A program made the translations under genes and the position numbers. Shown piece after piece: positions 52,701-61,133 of a DNA stretch of 64,000 nucleotides. Position 1 is the first letter of the stretch. Each line of letters opens with the position of its first letter. The DNA lies in the NCBI RefSeq assembly GCF_003429005.1, contig NZ_QVQV01000006.1:62001-126000 (forward strand). The letters are read 5' to 3'. Source of the DNA: Paraburkholderia sp. DHOC27. Its GTDB lineage: Bacteria > Pseudomonadota > Gammaproteobacteria > Burkholderiales > Burkholderiaceae. Under the pieces are notes generated by a model that saw only the letters and a program-made list of their open reading frames with translations, searched no databases and was not told where the DNA came from.

Positions 52701-54865
52701 TCGGTGGTGCGAGTGGCACGACGCTCAGCAATGTAGCGGCAGGTGCAGTGTCGGCATCGAGCATGGACGCGGTGAACGGCTCGCAGCTCTACACGACGAA
52801 CCAGAACGTTGCCCAGAACACGAGCGACATCGCGCAAAACACCAGCGACATCGCTCAAAACACGAGTGACATCGCGCAGAACACTAGCAACATCACGAAT
52901 CTCGACTCGCGCGTGACGAACGTGGAAGGATCGGTGACCAGCCTGACGGACCAGATCAACAGCGGTGCGGTCGGTCTGGTGCAACAGGATGCGACGACAG
53001 GTGCCGTGACGGTTGCCAGCAGCACGGGCGGCACGAGCGTCGATTTCACTGGCACTGCGGGCGCACGTGAACTGCTCGGCGTTGCAGCCGGCACGACCGA
53101 CACGTCGGCGGTCAACCTTGGCCAGCTGAAATCGCTCGGCCTGAACACCGACGCTTCGGGCAATGTTACGAATGCATTCGTTGCCTATGACGATGCGTCG
53201 AAGGCCAAGGCAACGTTCGGTGGTGCGAGTGGCACGACGCTCAGCAATGTAGCAGCAGGTGCAGTGTCGGCATCGAGCATGGACGCGGTGAACGGCTCGC
53301 AGCTCTACACGACGAACCAGAACGTCGCCCAGAACACGAGCGACATCGCTCAAAACACCAGCAATATCGCGCAGAACACCACCAACATCACGAACCTCGA
53401 CTCGCGCGTGACGAACGTGGAAGGTTCGGTGAGCAGCCTGACGGACCAGATCAACAGCGGTACGGTCGGTCTGGTGCAGCAGGACGCCACAACGGGTGCC
53501 GTGACGGTCGCCAGCAGCACGGGTGGCACGAGCGTCGATTTCACGGGCACCGCGGGCGCACGTGAACTGCTTGGCGTCGCCGCCGGTACGACCAACTCGT
53601 CGGCCGTCAACCTCGGTCAGTTGAACCCGGTCGTCGCGTCGCTCGGTGGTGGTGCGCAGGTCAACGCGGACGGTTCAGTCACCGGCCCGACGTATCACAT
53701 GCAGGGCGGCACGCAGACCACGGTCGGCGGCGCGCTGGATACGCTGGACACGAATCTGTCTTCGCTGGAAACGCAGATCAACAACGGCAGCATCGGGATC
53801 GTCACGCAGGACTCAACCTCGCGCGACATCAATGTTGGTTCGACCACCGACGGCCTGCGCGTCAACGTTGCCGGCACGGCGGGCAACCGCGTGGTGACGG
53901 GCGTCGCAGCAGGGGCGGTAGGTGCGTCGAGTGTCGAAGCAATCAACGGCAGCCAGTTGTATGCGAATGCCTCCAGCACGGCGGCGGCATTGGGCGGCGG
54001 TTCGACGGTCAACAGCGATGGCACGGTCTCGGCACCAAGCTACAACGTTGGCGGTACGGTGGTGAACAACGTCGGTGCTGCAGTCAGCAATCTGGATGGT
54101 CGCGTGACGCAAAACACCTCGGATATCGCCAGCTTGCAGAGCACGGTCGGCACGATGAGCGGTTCGGTGGCCAATGCGGTGTCGTACGATTCGTCCGCAC
54201 ATAACCAGGTGACATTGGGTGGCTCAACCGATGCTCCGGCAGTCAAGCTGACCAACCTGCAGCAGGGCGAAATTTCGGAGACAAGCACTGATGCGGTGAC
54301 CGGCTCACAGTTGTGGGATACCAATCAGCAACTGTCGAATCTGACACAGGCCGTGCAGAACGAGCAGCAAAGCGGCAGCGCCACGATCTCGTCCAACACG
54401 GGCAATCAGCCGGCGGCGTCGGCTTCGGGCAACAACGCGATCGCAATCGGCGGCGGCGCGCAAGCCAGCGGTGACAACTCGGTCGCGCTCGGTGCGGGTT
54501 CGGTGGCTGATCAGGCGAACACGGTCTCCGTGGGCTCGCAAGGCAACGAGCGTCGCATCACGAACGTCGCCGATGGCCAGGCGCCGACGGATGCCGTGAA
54601 CATGCGTCAGTTCCAGGCCGGCGTCAACGATGTCGCGCGTTCTGCCTACAGCGGTGTGGCCGCGGCCACGGCACTGTCGATGATTCCGGAAGTCGATGCT
54701 GGCAAGACGCTTGCAATTGGCGTCGGTGGTGGTACCTACAAGGGTTATCAGGCGGCGGCAGTGGGCGCTTCGGCTCGCATCACGCAAAACCTGAAGGTCA
54801 AGATCGGTGCTGGCGTGAGCGGTAGCGAAACCACCGTGGGCGCGGGTGCGTCGTATCAGTGGTAA
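49745..54865 (+). CDS. Trimeric autotransporter adhesin (YadA/Hia type)
   Basis: 1706 aa. Residues 1-52 form an extended signal peptide (MNKSYKTVWNETTGTYVAAS then a hydrophobic stretch ending VDAKA). The passenger alternates YadA-head repeats (such as AVALGSNSVANRANTVSVGS), HIM/neck motifs (the NAVNLGQL and DAVNGSQLY types) and short coiled-coil stalks. The last 79 or so residues (from SAYSGVAAATALSMIPEV to GAGASYQW) are the YadA anchor, one third of the 12-strand barrel, ending in the aromatic residue BAM recognises. It should mediate adhesion to surfaces, cells or each other. No separate SadB-like helper gene lies beside it. Confidence 0.95.
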   Translation: MNKSYKTVWNETTGTYVAASETAKSRGKAGKSQKALAAALMALGIGASVDAKATTAGNGYQAGGCTVTDTTPTDPSNSIAIDGASSKYCASATGNSSIAIGAATTAGGVGTGSSLGGLTDTTIAAGNPTGYNQVALGVGASASATAALAIGDRSLTSGISAVAIGHNATASGNSSLAMAETSSATGVGSVALGALATASSAGAVALGSNSVANRANTVSVGSSSQQRQLVNVAAGQQKTDAVNLGQLQAAGLTTDSSGNATNSFVAYDDSTLGKVTLKGASGTTLTDLAAGAVSSSSTDAINGSQLYANAASAASALGGGSSVTASGTISAPSYVVGGTTVSNVGAALTNLDGRVTTNASSISNLQTTVTNISNGTGVANSAYVKVNGGAGDGSDSASTTSGGGIAIGVNAHADTGNYTGSIAIGSGATAASNGFYGPTALGSGAYATGSSTAVGYTATANGSYSVAVGRGASGNANSSVAVGGSSTASGGGAVALGQAASASAGIALGQSSVSSASNTVSVGNSTLQRQIVNVAAGQQSTDAVNYGQLKSAGLKVDSSGNATNSFVAYNDTTLGKVTLGGASGTTLTNVAAGTLSASSTDAVNGSQLYTTNQSVTQNTSDIATLNTQVGAINGEMTDAVKYDSSAHDTITLAGTSGTKLTNLTAGSLSASSTDAVNGSQLYATNSNVTNLQSTVNNISNGVGIKYVHVQAISGTNTDSVTTAPGDVAIGGRATAVGGSGAAATAVGTDAAATAIQTVALGTSATASANGDTALGANAQAVGSGSGGSATAVGYNAIANGKLAIAFGYRASASATNAVALGANSVADVANTVSVGSSSLQRKVVNMAAGAVSASSTDAVNGSQLYATNQNVTQNAGNITNLDSRVTNVEGSVTSLTNQINSGGLGLVQQDTTTGAVAVAGSTGGTSVDFTGTAGARELLGVAAGTTDTSAVNLGQLKSLGLSTDASGNVTNAFVAYDDASKAKATFGGASGTTLSNVAAGAVSASSMDAVNGSQLYTTNQNVAQNTSDIAQNTSDIAQNTSDIAQNTSNITNLDSRVTNVEGSVTSLTDQINSGAVGLVQQDATTGAVTVASSTGGTSVDFTGTAGARELLGVAAGTTDTSAVNLGQLKSLGLNTDASGNVTNAFVAYDDASKAKATFGGASGTTLSNVAAGAVSASSMDAVNGSQLYTTNQNVAQNTSDIAQNTSNIAQNTTNITNLDSRVTNVEGSVSSLTDQINSGTVGLVQQDATTGAVTVASSTGGTSVDFTGTAGARELLGVAAGTTNSSAVNLGQLNPVVASLGGGAQVNADGSVTGPTYHMQGGTQTTVGGALDTLDTNLSSLETQINNGSIGIVTQDSTSRDINVGSTTDGLRVNVAGTAGNRVVTGVAAGAVGASSVEAINGSQLYANASSTAAALGGGSTVNSDGTVSAPSYNVGGTVVNNVGAAVSNLDGRVTQNTSDIASLQSTVGTMSGSVANAVSYDSSAHNQVTLGGSTDAPAVKLTNLQQGEISETSTDAVTGSQLWDTNQQLSNLTQAVQNEQQSGSATISSNTGNQPAASASGNNAIAIGGGAQASGDNSVALGAGSVADQANTVSVGSQGNERRITNVADGQAPTDAVNMRQFQAGVNDVARSAYSGVAAATALSMIPEVDAGKTLAIGVGGGTYKGYQAAAVGASARITQNLKVKIGAGVSGSETTVGAGASYQW
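52811..52894 (+). repeat. Four 21-bp heptad repeats (AQNTSDI) in the adhesin
   Basis: Four consecutive copies of AQNTSDI/AQNTSNI start at 52811, 52832, 52853 and 52874. They form a coiled-coil stalk with a polar Asn-type core. Synonymous third-base differences show they are not perfect DNA repeats. Confidence 0.9.
53327..53389 (+). repeat. Three 21-bp heptad repeats in the adhesin
   Basis: Copies start at 53327, 53348 and 53369 (AQNTSDI, AQNTSNI, AQNTTNI), one fewer than in the upstream unit. This shows that stalk length has changed by one heptad between duplicated blocks. Confidence 0.9.
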
Positions 54866-54961
54866 GCCACTCGTGACCTTGGCGAAGGCGCCGCAGTCAG
54901 GCGCTTTCGTCAACGGACCTGAATCCATAGTGAGTAAAACGAAGTAAGTAGTAGCAGCACG

Positions 54962-55001
54962 AAAATGGGCTCCCGATGAAAATCGGGAGCCCATTTTTTT
55001 T
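54962..55001 (+). terminator. Strong intrinsic terminator of the adhesin gene
   Basis: A 16-bp stem (from AAAATGGGCTCCCGAT) capped by a GAAA tetraloop and followed by eight T. It separates the adhesin from the convergent hexR gene. Confidence 0.95.
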
Positions 55002-55092
55002 GAGGCGGGACAGAAACGCGCTAGTGCATGAGGCTCAATGGAGGCCGTGGCAAGACACCAAAGTCGGACCTATCCTTGCCATTCGCTAACCG

Positions 55093-55929
55093 TTAATCAA
55101 TCCGCCGCCGATTAATCACCTCTTTCGTCTGCGCCAGTTTCTCCACCAGTTCCGGTCCCCGGCTGAGCGCGACCCCTACGGCCAGAATATCGCCAATGGC
55201 CAGATGCGACACCCGTGAGGTCATCGGAGAAAAAATGTCGGTGTCCTCATCGACGTTGGCAAACAGCCCCACCGTCGCAAGCCGCGCCAGCGGCGAATTC
55301 CCATGCGTGATCGCAATCACCTTCGCGCCGGCGGCAAGCGCGGACTTCGCGGCGTCGACGATGTCGCGCGTGCGGCCCGTGTTGGAGATCGCCACGACCA
55401 CATCGCCTTCGCCCAGCAGCGGCGCCGACATCAAGAACGTATGTGGATCGGAATACGCCACGCTCGGCATGCCGAGTCGAAAGAATTTGTGCTGCACATC
55501 GAGCGCCGCCACACCTGAACCGCCCGCGCCGTAAAACTCGATGCGCCGCGCCTCGGCCAGCAGCTTGATGGCAGCCGCGACGCTATCCGACGACAGATTG
55601 TTGCGCACCTGGATCAGTGCGCCAATGGTCCGGTCGAGCACCTTGGCGGCGACGCCGGGCGTCGGTTCGTCGGGGCGCACGTCGCGGTAGACGGCCGGCA
55701 CTTCCGCCGCGATGCCCTGCGCGAGCCGGATCTTGAACTCGCGAAAGCCCGAAAAGCCGAGCGCATGACAAAAGCGCGCAATGGTCGGCTGGCTCACGCC
55801 GGCACGGGCGGCCACTTCGGTCATCGAAAGGTCGAGCACCTCGCGCGGCGCCTCGATCACGTAGTCGGCCAGCTTGCGCTCGGAGGGGCGCAACTGCTCG
55901 CGCATCTCCGCCACCTGAGACAGCATCAT
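55093..55929 (-). CDS. hexR: HexR-type (RpiR-family) regulator of sugar metabolism
   Basis: 278 aa. The N-terminal RpiR helix-turn-helix (RPSERKLADYVIEAPREVLD, EVAARAGVSQPTIARFCHAL) is followed by a SIS domain (about residues 120-260; FYGAGGSGVAALDVQHKF, VVAISNTGRTRDIVDAAKS). HexR represses Entner-Doudoroff genes and releases DNA when 2-keto-3-deoxy-6-phosphogluconate binds the SIS domain. It is divergent from edd, and the space between has two TGTA..TACA-type palindromes. Confidence 0.92.
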   Translation of the reverse strand: MMLSQVAEMREQLRPSERKLADYVIEAPREVLDLSMTEVAARAGVSQPTIARFCHALGFSGFREFKIRLAQGIAAEVPAVYRDVRPDEPTPGVAAKVLDRTIGALIQVRNNLSSDSVAAAIKLLAEARRIEFYGAGGSGVAALDVQHKFFRLGMPSVAYSDPHTFLMSAPLLGEGDVVVAISNTGRTRDIVDAAKSALAAGAKVIAITHGNSPLARLATVGLFANVDEDTDIFSPMTSRVSHLAIGDILAVGVALSRGPELVEKLAQTKEVINRRRID

Positions 55930-55984
55930 TGGAAAACTCGCACTATGCTGAAGAATGCGTGGACTATAGCTGATTGCTTAAGTA

Positions 55985-55999
55985 TGTACAAAAACTACA
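55985..55999. promoter_or_regulatory. HexR operator candidate 1
   Basis: TGTACAAAAACTACA has TGTA and TACA ends and an A-rich centre, close to published HexR consensus sites. It lies 56 bp upstream of the hexR start, suited to autoregulation. Confidence 0.5.
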
Positions 56000-56117
56000 T
56001 TTAGTGAGTAGGTGTATTCCCTAAGTTGCTTTGGCGTTTTCCTCAATCAGCCGTGTGACAAGGCGCGGAGTGAGATTTTAGACCGCGGTCATGCTTCCCT
56101 GCCTTTTATTGCGGTTA

Positions 56118-56133
56118 TGTAGTTTTTCTACTA
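56118..56133. promoter_or_regulatory. HexR operator candidate 2
   Basis: TGTAGTTTTTCTACTA is a near-palindrome of the same kind, 90 bp upstream of edd, suited to control of the edd-eda-gntP-gntK genes. Confidence 0.5.
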
Positions 56134-56222
56134 AACTTTCGACGTCGGCCTAGTCCGGCATTCCCGCGATCCCACCTGGCCCTGCGCGCACGTCCGCCTC
56201 AGCCAGCGACGAAGGAGCTTCG

Positions 56223-58109
56223 ATGGTTTCCCCGCATTCGCAATTGCTCAAGGTCACGCAACGCGTGATCGAACGCAGCAAGCCCACCCGGGCCGCCTAC
56301 CTGGCCCGTATCGACAAGGCCCAAGGCAAATTCCCCGTGCGCGGCGCGCTGTCCTGCGCCAATCTCGCACACGGTTTCGCCGGCCTCGAAGGCAACGACA
56401 AGCTCGTGATCAAGCAGATCCGCGAGCCGAACATCGGCATCGTGTCCTCGTACAACGAGATGTTGTCCGCGCACGCGCCGTTCAAGAATTACCCCGACAT
56501 CATCAAGCAGGCCGCGCGTGAAAACGGCGGCGTCGCGCAATTTGCGGGCGGCGTGCCGGCCATGTGCGACGGTGTCACGCAGGGCAATGCGGGCATGGAA
56601 CTGTCGCTGTTCTCGCGCGAAGTGATTGCGATGAGCACGGCGGTCGCGCTCACCCACAACATGTTCGACGCGGCGCTGTGCCTCGGCATCTGCGACAAGA
56701 TCGTGCCGGGTCTGCTGATCGGCGCGCTGCAGTTCGGCCACATTCCCACCATCTTCGTGCCGGCCGGCCCGATGACGAGCGGTCTGGGCAACGACGACAA
56801 GGCGAAGGTCCGTCAGCAGTTCGCGACCGGTCATTGCGACCGCGGCGCACTGCTCGAAGCCGAAGCGGCCGCGTATCACAGCCACGGCACCTGCACCTTC
56901 TACGGCACCGCCAACAGCAACCAGATGCTGATGGAAGTGATGGGGCTGCATCTGCCGGGCTCGGCGTTCGTGCATCCGCACACGCCACTGCGCGATGCGC
57001 TGACCGCGCAAGCCGCGCGTCGCGTGCTCGACCTCACGGTGGATCGCGGCAACTACATGCCGATCGGTCACGTGGTCGACGAGAAGGCCATCGTCAACGG
57101 CATCGTGGCATTGCTGGCCACCGGCGGCTCGACCAATCACACGCTGCACCTCGTGGCGATCGCTCGTGCTGCGGGCATCGTGATCGACTGGGACGACTTC
57201 GATCAGCTGTCGCAAAGCGTGCCGCTGCTCGCCAAGATTTACCCGAACGGCAAGGCCGACGTGAACCACTTCCACGCGGCAGGCGGCGTGGCATTCCTCG
57301 TGCGTAACCTGCTGGAAGGCGGCTTGCTGCACGAAGACGTCAACACCGTAGCGGGCAAGGGCCTGAAGCACTACACCGAAGAGCCGAAGCTGCTGGACGG
57401 CAAGCTCACCTGGGTGCCGGGCGTCACGCAAAGTCAGGAAACGGACGTGCTGCGCGGCATCGCGGAGCCGTTCCAGAAGGACGGTGGCCTGCGTCTGATG
57501 CAGGGCAAACTGGGGCGTGGCGTCATCAAGATTTCGGCGGTTGCGGCGCAGCATCGCAAGGTTAAGGCGCCCGCCATTGTGTTCGATTCGCAGGAAGCGG
57601 TGCAGGAAGCCTTCGACAAGGGCGAACTCAAGCGCGATTTCGTCGCGGTGGTGCGATTCCAGGGCGCGCGCGCAAACGGCATGCCCGAGTTGCACCGTTT
57701 GACGCCGCTGCTCGGCGTGTTGCAGGATCAAGGTTTCCACGTTGCGCTCGTCACGGACGGCCGCATGTCCGGTGCGTCGGGCAAGGTGCCGGCGGTGATC
57801 CATCTGTCGCCGGAAGCGCTGCTGCATGGCCCGGTGGGCAAGGTGTTGACGGGCGACATGATCGTCATCGACGCTGAAGCCGGCGTGCTCGACATTGAAG
57901 TCGACGCCGCCGAATGGGCAGCGCGTCCGCAGGCGGTGCCGCTGCATCAGGCGGAAAACGAAGTCGGTTTCGGCCGCGAACTGTTCGGCGTGTTCCGTTC
58001 AGCCGCGGCGCCTGCGGAACTGGGTGCGTCGGTGTTCGGTCCGATGGTGGGCGAGACGATGGAAAGTGACATTCACGCAAGCCAAGCGCTGCAGAAACAA
58101 GGAGTCTGA
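56223..58109 (+). CDS. edd: 6-phosphogluconate dehydratase
   Basis: 628 aa. An IlvD/Edd-family dehydratase with the Fe-S-site segments CANLAHGFAGLEG, MCDGVTQGNAGMELSLFSRE and LGICDKIVPG, plus TDGRMSGASGKVPAVIHLSP. It converts 6-phosphogluconate to KDPG, the committed Entner-Doudoroff step. The phospho-sugar specificity comes from family placement and from the eda gene 2 bp downstream. An Edd of this length could not replace the galactonate dehydratase missing from the other operon. Confidence 0.96.
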   Translation: MVSPHSQLLKVTQRVIERSKPTRAAYLARIDKAQGKFPVRGALSCANLAHGFAGLEGNDKLVIKQIREPNIGIVSSYNEMLSAHAPFKNYPDIIKQAARENGGVAQFAGGVPAMCDGVTQGNAGMELSLFSREVIAMSTAVALTHNMFDAALCLGICDKIVPGLLIGALQFGHIPTIFVPAGPMTSGLGNDDKAKVRQQFATGHCDRGALLEAEAAAYHSHGTCTFYGTANSNQMLMEVMGLHLPGSAFVHPHTPLRDALTAQAARRVLDLTVDRGNYMPIGHVVDEKAIVNGIVALLATGGSTNHTLHLVAIARAAGIVIDWDDFDQLSQSVPLLAKIYPNGKADVNHFHAAGGVAFLVRNLLEGGLLHEDVNTVAGKGLKHYTEEPKLLDGKLTWVPGVTQSQETDVLRGIAEPFQKDGGLRLMQGKLGRGVIKISAVAAQHRKVKAPAIVFDSQEAVQEAFDKGELKRDFVAVVRFQGARANGMPELHRLTPLLGVLQDQGFHVALVTDGRMSGASGKVPAVIHLSPEALLHGPVGKVLTGDMIVIDAEAGVLDIEVDAAEWAARPQAVPLHQAENEVGFGRELFGVFRSAAAPAELGASVFGPMVGETMESDIHASQALQKQGV

Positions 58110-58111
58110 CT

Positions 58112-58753
58112 ATGACGACGAAAAAAGTAAGCGACATCGTGCGCCTCGGCCCGGTGATCCCCGTGCTGGCATTCGAATCAGCCGAACAGGGTGAAAACGT
58201 GTCGCGTGCGCTGCATGCCGGTGGCGTGAAGGTGCTGGAAATCACCTTGCGCACGGAAGCGGGTCTGAAAGCCATCGAGCGCGCGAGTCAACTGGCGGAA
58301 GACATCGTCGTCGGCGTGGGCACGATCACGAAGCCCGAGCACTGCGCGCAGGCGAAGAAGGCCGGCGCACAGTTCGGCGTCTCGCCCGGTCTCACGAAAG
58401 ACATGCACAAGGCCGCACAGGATGCGGGCTTGCCGCTGCTGCCAGGCGTGATGACGCCGAGCGATATCATCGTGGCACTCGAACTGGGCTACGAGATCGT
58501 CAAGTTCTTCCCGGCGCAGCAAGCGGGCGGCGTGCCCATGCTGCAGGCCTTCCACGGTCCGTTCCCGACGCTGAAGTTCTGCCCGACCGGCGGCATCAGC
58601 GCAGAAACCGCCCCCAATTTCCTCGCATTGCCGAACGTGGTCTGCGTGGGCGGTTCGTGGCTCACGCCGAAGGCAGCGCTCGCCGCGCAGAACTGGGACG
58701 AGGTGACGCGTCTCGCGCGCGCTGCCAGCCAGCTCGCCGCACCGGCGCACTGA
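58112..58753 (+). CDS. eda: KDPG aldolase (2-keto-3-deoxy-6-phosphogluconate aldolase)
   Basis: 213 aa. VIPVLAFESAEQGENVSRAL, VLEITLRTEAGLKAIERA with the catalytic Glu region, VGVGTITKPEHC, and the Schiff-base Lys in YEIVKFFPAQQAGG. It cleaves KDPG to pyruvate and glyceraldehyde 3-phosphate. It is a paralog of dgoA, which lies 41 kb away in the window. It starts 2 bp after edd and ends before a strong terminator. Confidence 0.97.
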   Translation: MTTKKVSDIVRLGPVIPVLAFESAEQGENVSRALHAGGVKVLEITLRTEAGLKAIERASQLAEDIVVGVGTITKPEHCAQAKKAGAQFGVSPGLTKDMHKAAQDAGLPLLPGVMTPSDIIVALELGYEIVKFFPAQQAGGVPMLQAFHGPFPTLKFCPTGGISAETAPNFLALPNVVCVGGSWLTPKAALAAQNWDEVTRLARAASQLAAPAH

Positions 58754-59094
58754 ATCGCGCGAGGTTGTCGGGTGGCATGAGGCGTGTGCAACGCGTCAAG
58801 CGGGCCTCATGCACAAAGGGCTGGTGTTGAGCGCCAGCACCATGAATGATTTGCAGGCACGCCAAAGGAGCCTTTGCCGTCGCAGCCACTGAAGCTGGAC
58901 AGGCAAGGCTCCTTTTTCATTTGGGCTGCCGGTTTGGCGCGCCTTATCGTCAAACAAACAGTAAAATTCAACGTCCAGACGGGTCTTCGGTTTCAAGCCT
59001 TACCGACCCTCCGCAGGATGGAGAGACAGGACGCACGACGTGCTCCTTGCAGCGCGCTTGCATCCAGAACCAACAACACAAAAGGAGGAGCTCC
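58754..59094. other. Intergenic region eda/gntP
   Basis: The 341-bp gap holds the eda terminator (58864-58916) and then 180 bp with a TAAAAT -10-like element at 58962-58967 that lacks a clear -35. gntP may thus be read both from edd and from its own promoter. Confidence 0.5.
58864..58918 (+). terminator. Terminator downstream of eda
   Basis: An AAAGGAGCCTTTGCC arm pairs with GGCAAGGCTCCTTTTT with one bulged T, a loop of about 24 nt and a terminal T run. Confidence 0.75.
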
Positions 59095-60486
59095 ATGGGA
59101 GCTAACCAGGGCAGCTTGCTGCTGGTGTACGCGGTAGTGGCCATTGCCGCGCTGATTCTGTTGATCACGCGCTACAAGGTCTACCCGTTCCTCGTCCTGA
59201 TCATCGTGTCGCTGCTGCTCGGCCTCGTGGCGGGCATGCCGATGGGCACCATCGTCAAATCATTCGAAACCGGCAATGGCAACACGCTCGGCCACATTGC
59301 GATCGTCGTGGGCCTCGGTACGATGCTGGGCAAGATGATGGCGGAGTCGGGCGGTGCCGAACGTATCGCCACCACGCTGATCGACAAGTTCGGCGAAAAG
59401 CACATCCACTGGGCGATGATGGTGGTGGCTATCATCGTCGGTCTGCCAGTGTTCTTCGAAGTGGGTTTCGTGCTGCTGATTCCGATTGCGTTCAACGTTG
59501 CGAAGCGCACCGGCAAATCGCTGCTGCTGGTTGGCTTGCCGATGATCGCGGGCCTGTCCGTCGTGCACGGATTGATTCCTCCGCATCCGGCCGCGATGCT
59601 CGCGGTGCAGGCGTATCACGCTGACATTGGCAGGACGATCACGTATGGGCTGATCGTGGGCGTGCCTTGCGCGATCGTGGCAGGGCCGCTGTTTGCGCTG
59701 CTGATCAGCCGCTACATCAAGCTCCCTGAGAACAATCCGCTGGCCGCGCAGTTCCTCGGTTCTGCCGTGGACGACAACGCAAAAGAGAAAGACAAGGACA
59801 AACCAAAGCCGCGCGATTTGCCGAGCTTCGGTGTGACGCTGTTCACGATCCTGTTGCCGGTGATCCTGATGCTGATCGGCAGTTGGGCGGACCTCGTGTT
59901 CGCGCCGAAAACCTTGCCTAACGACCTGCTGCATTTCATCGGCAATTCGGACGTGGCGCTGCTGATCGCGGTGCTGGTCAGCTTCTGGACCTTCGGTGCG
60001 AAGCGCGGTTTCAACCGCGAGCAGATCCAGAAGTTTTGCGGTGAATGTCTGGCGCCGATCGCGGGTATCACGCTGATCGTGGGCGCAGGCGGCGGTTTTG
60101 GACGCGTGCTGATGGACAGCGGCATCTCCAAGGAAATCGTCAACGCGGCCACGGCGGCGCATCTGTCGCCGCTGCTGTTCGCGTGGTGCGTGGCCGCGTT
60201 GATCCGCCTCGCAACCGGTTCGGCCACGGTCGCCATGACGACCGCTTGCGGCATCGTCGCGCCCATCGCGGCGGCGGGCGCGGTGCAGGTGCGCCCTGAA
60301 CTGCTGGTGCTGGCAACCGGCTCCGGTTCACTGATTTTTTCGCACGTGAACGACGGCGGCTTCTGGCTGATCAAGGAATACTTTGGAATGACGGTAGGGC
60401 AGACGTTCAAGACCTGGTCGCTGCTCGAAACGATCATTTCGTTGATGGGTTTGGCTTTGACCTTCGCACTCGCGACGGTCTTGTAA
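59095..60486 (+). CDS. gntP: GntP-family gluconate:H+ symporter
   Basis: 463 aa from MGANQGSLLLVYAVVAIAAL, with AAAGGAGGAG just before the ATG. About 12-14 hydrophobic segments; GNGNTLGHIAIVVGLGTMLG, VLLIPIAFNVAKRTGKSLL and LIPPHPAAMLAVQAYHADIG are GntP-family motifs. It imports gluconate or related sugar acids, which the next gene phosphorylates. A lysine-rich cytoplasmic loop lies at about residues 222-240. Confidence 0.94.
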   Translation: MGANQGSLLLVYAVVAIAALILLITRYKVYPFLVLIIVSLLLGLVAGMPMGTIVKSFETGNGNTLGHIAIVVGLGTMLGKMMAESGGAERIATTLIDKFGEKHIHWAMMVVAIIVGLPVFFEVGFVLLIPIAFNVAKRTGKSLLLVGLPMIAGLSVVHGLIPPHPAAMLAVQAYHADIGRTITYGLIVGVPCAIVAGPLFALLISRYIKLPENNPLAAQFLGSAVDDNAKEKDKDKPKPRDLPSFGVTLFTILLPVILMLIGSWADLVFAPKTLPNDLLHFIGNSDVALLIAVLVSFWTFGAKRGFNREQIQKFCGECLAPIAGITLIVGAGGGFGRVLMDSGISKEIVNAATAAHLSPLLFAWCVAALIRLATGSATVAMTTACGIVAPIAAAGAVQVRPELLVLATGSGSLIFSHVNDGGFWLIKEYFGMTVGQTFKTWSLLETIISLMGLALTFALATVL

Positions 60487-60495
60487 GGAGTATTT

Positions 60496-60990
60496 ATGAT
60501 TCTGATTGCAATGGGCGTGTCGGGCGCCGGCAAAACACGCATTGGCGAGATGCTGGCGGAGCGTCTGCACTGCACCTTCACCGATGGCGACGCGTTTCAC
60601 AGCGCAGCCAACAAGGAGAAGATGCACAAGGGCATTCCGCTCACCGACGAAGACCGCTGGCCGTGGCTCAAGACGATCCGCGCGGCGATTGAAGAAAAGC
60701 AGCGCGCGGACGAGACGGCGGTGTTCACGTGCTCGTCGCTGAAGCGGTCGTATCGCGACGTGCTGCGCGGCGGCAACGCGGATGTGGTGTTCGTGTATCT
60801 GAAGGGCTCGTACGAGGTGCTGCACGAGCGTCTACAGACGCGCACGGGCCATTTCTTCGAACCTTCGCTGTTGCAGAGTCAACTGGATACGCTCGAAGAG
60901 CCGGGCCCGGATGAGGCGATCACGGTGAGTATCGAGCTGACGCCTGAAGACATTGTCGAAGAGGTGCTGCGGCAGATGAAGCTGCGCTGA
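60496..60990 (+). CDS. gntK: Gluconokinase
   Basis: 164 aa. The P-loop ILIAMGVSGAGKTRIGEMLA opens the protein, followed by DGDAFHSAANKEKMHKGIPL, CSSLKRSYRDVLRGGN and YLKGSYEVLHERLQTRTGHF. It phosphorylates gluconate to 6-phosphogluconate, the substrate of Edd. It starts 9 bp after gntP and completes a full gluconate uptake and Entner-Doudoroff module. Confidence 0.96.
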   Translation: MILIAMGVSGAGKTRIGEMLAERLHCTFTDGDAFHSAANKEKMHKGIPLTDEDRWPWLKTIRAAIEEKQRADETAVFTCSSLKRSYRDVLRGGNADVVFVYLKGSYEVLHERLQTRTGHFFEPSLLQSQLDTLEEPGPDEAITVSIELTPEDIVEEVLRQMKLR

Positions 60991-61025
60991 AACCGAGCCT
61001 CGAAGCGGCTTGTTCAGCGGACAGC

Positions 61026-61069
61026 AATAAAAAATGGCGCCCGTCGATTCACGGAGCGCCATTTTTATT
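61026..61069. terminator. Bidirectional terminator between gntK and purB
   Basis: AATAAAAAATGGCGC pairs with GCGCCATTTTTATT around an inner CCGT/ACGG stem, with A/T runs at both ends. Serves two convergent genes. Confidence 0.9.
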
Positions 61070-61133
61070 TGAGCGATTCGCCCGCTCAGACAATGACAAT
61101 GTCGGCCAGCGTATGCGCCGACCCTGGCGTCAC

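Larger units (their letters stand above)
52411..53610 (+). repeat. Three long near-identical repeats within the adhesin stalk
   Basis: The unit that begins at the SVTSLTNQIN-type segment repeats at 52411, 52927 and 53422, offsets of 516 and 495 bp (172 and 165 aa). The third copy is partial, ending near 53610. The 21-bp difference equals exactly one heptad. High nucleotide identity points to recent duplication or gene conversion. Confidence 0.85.
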
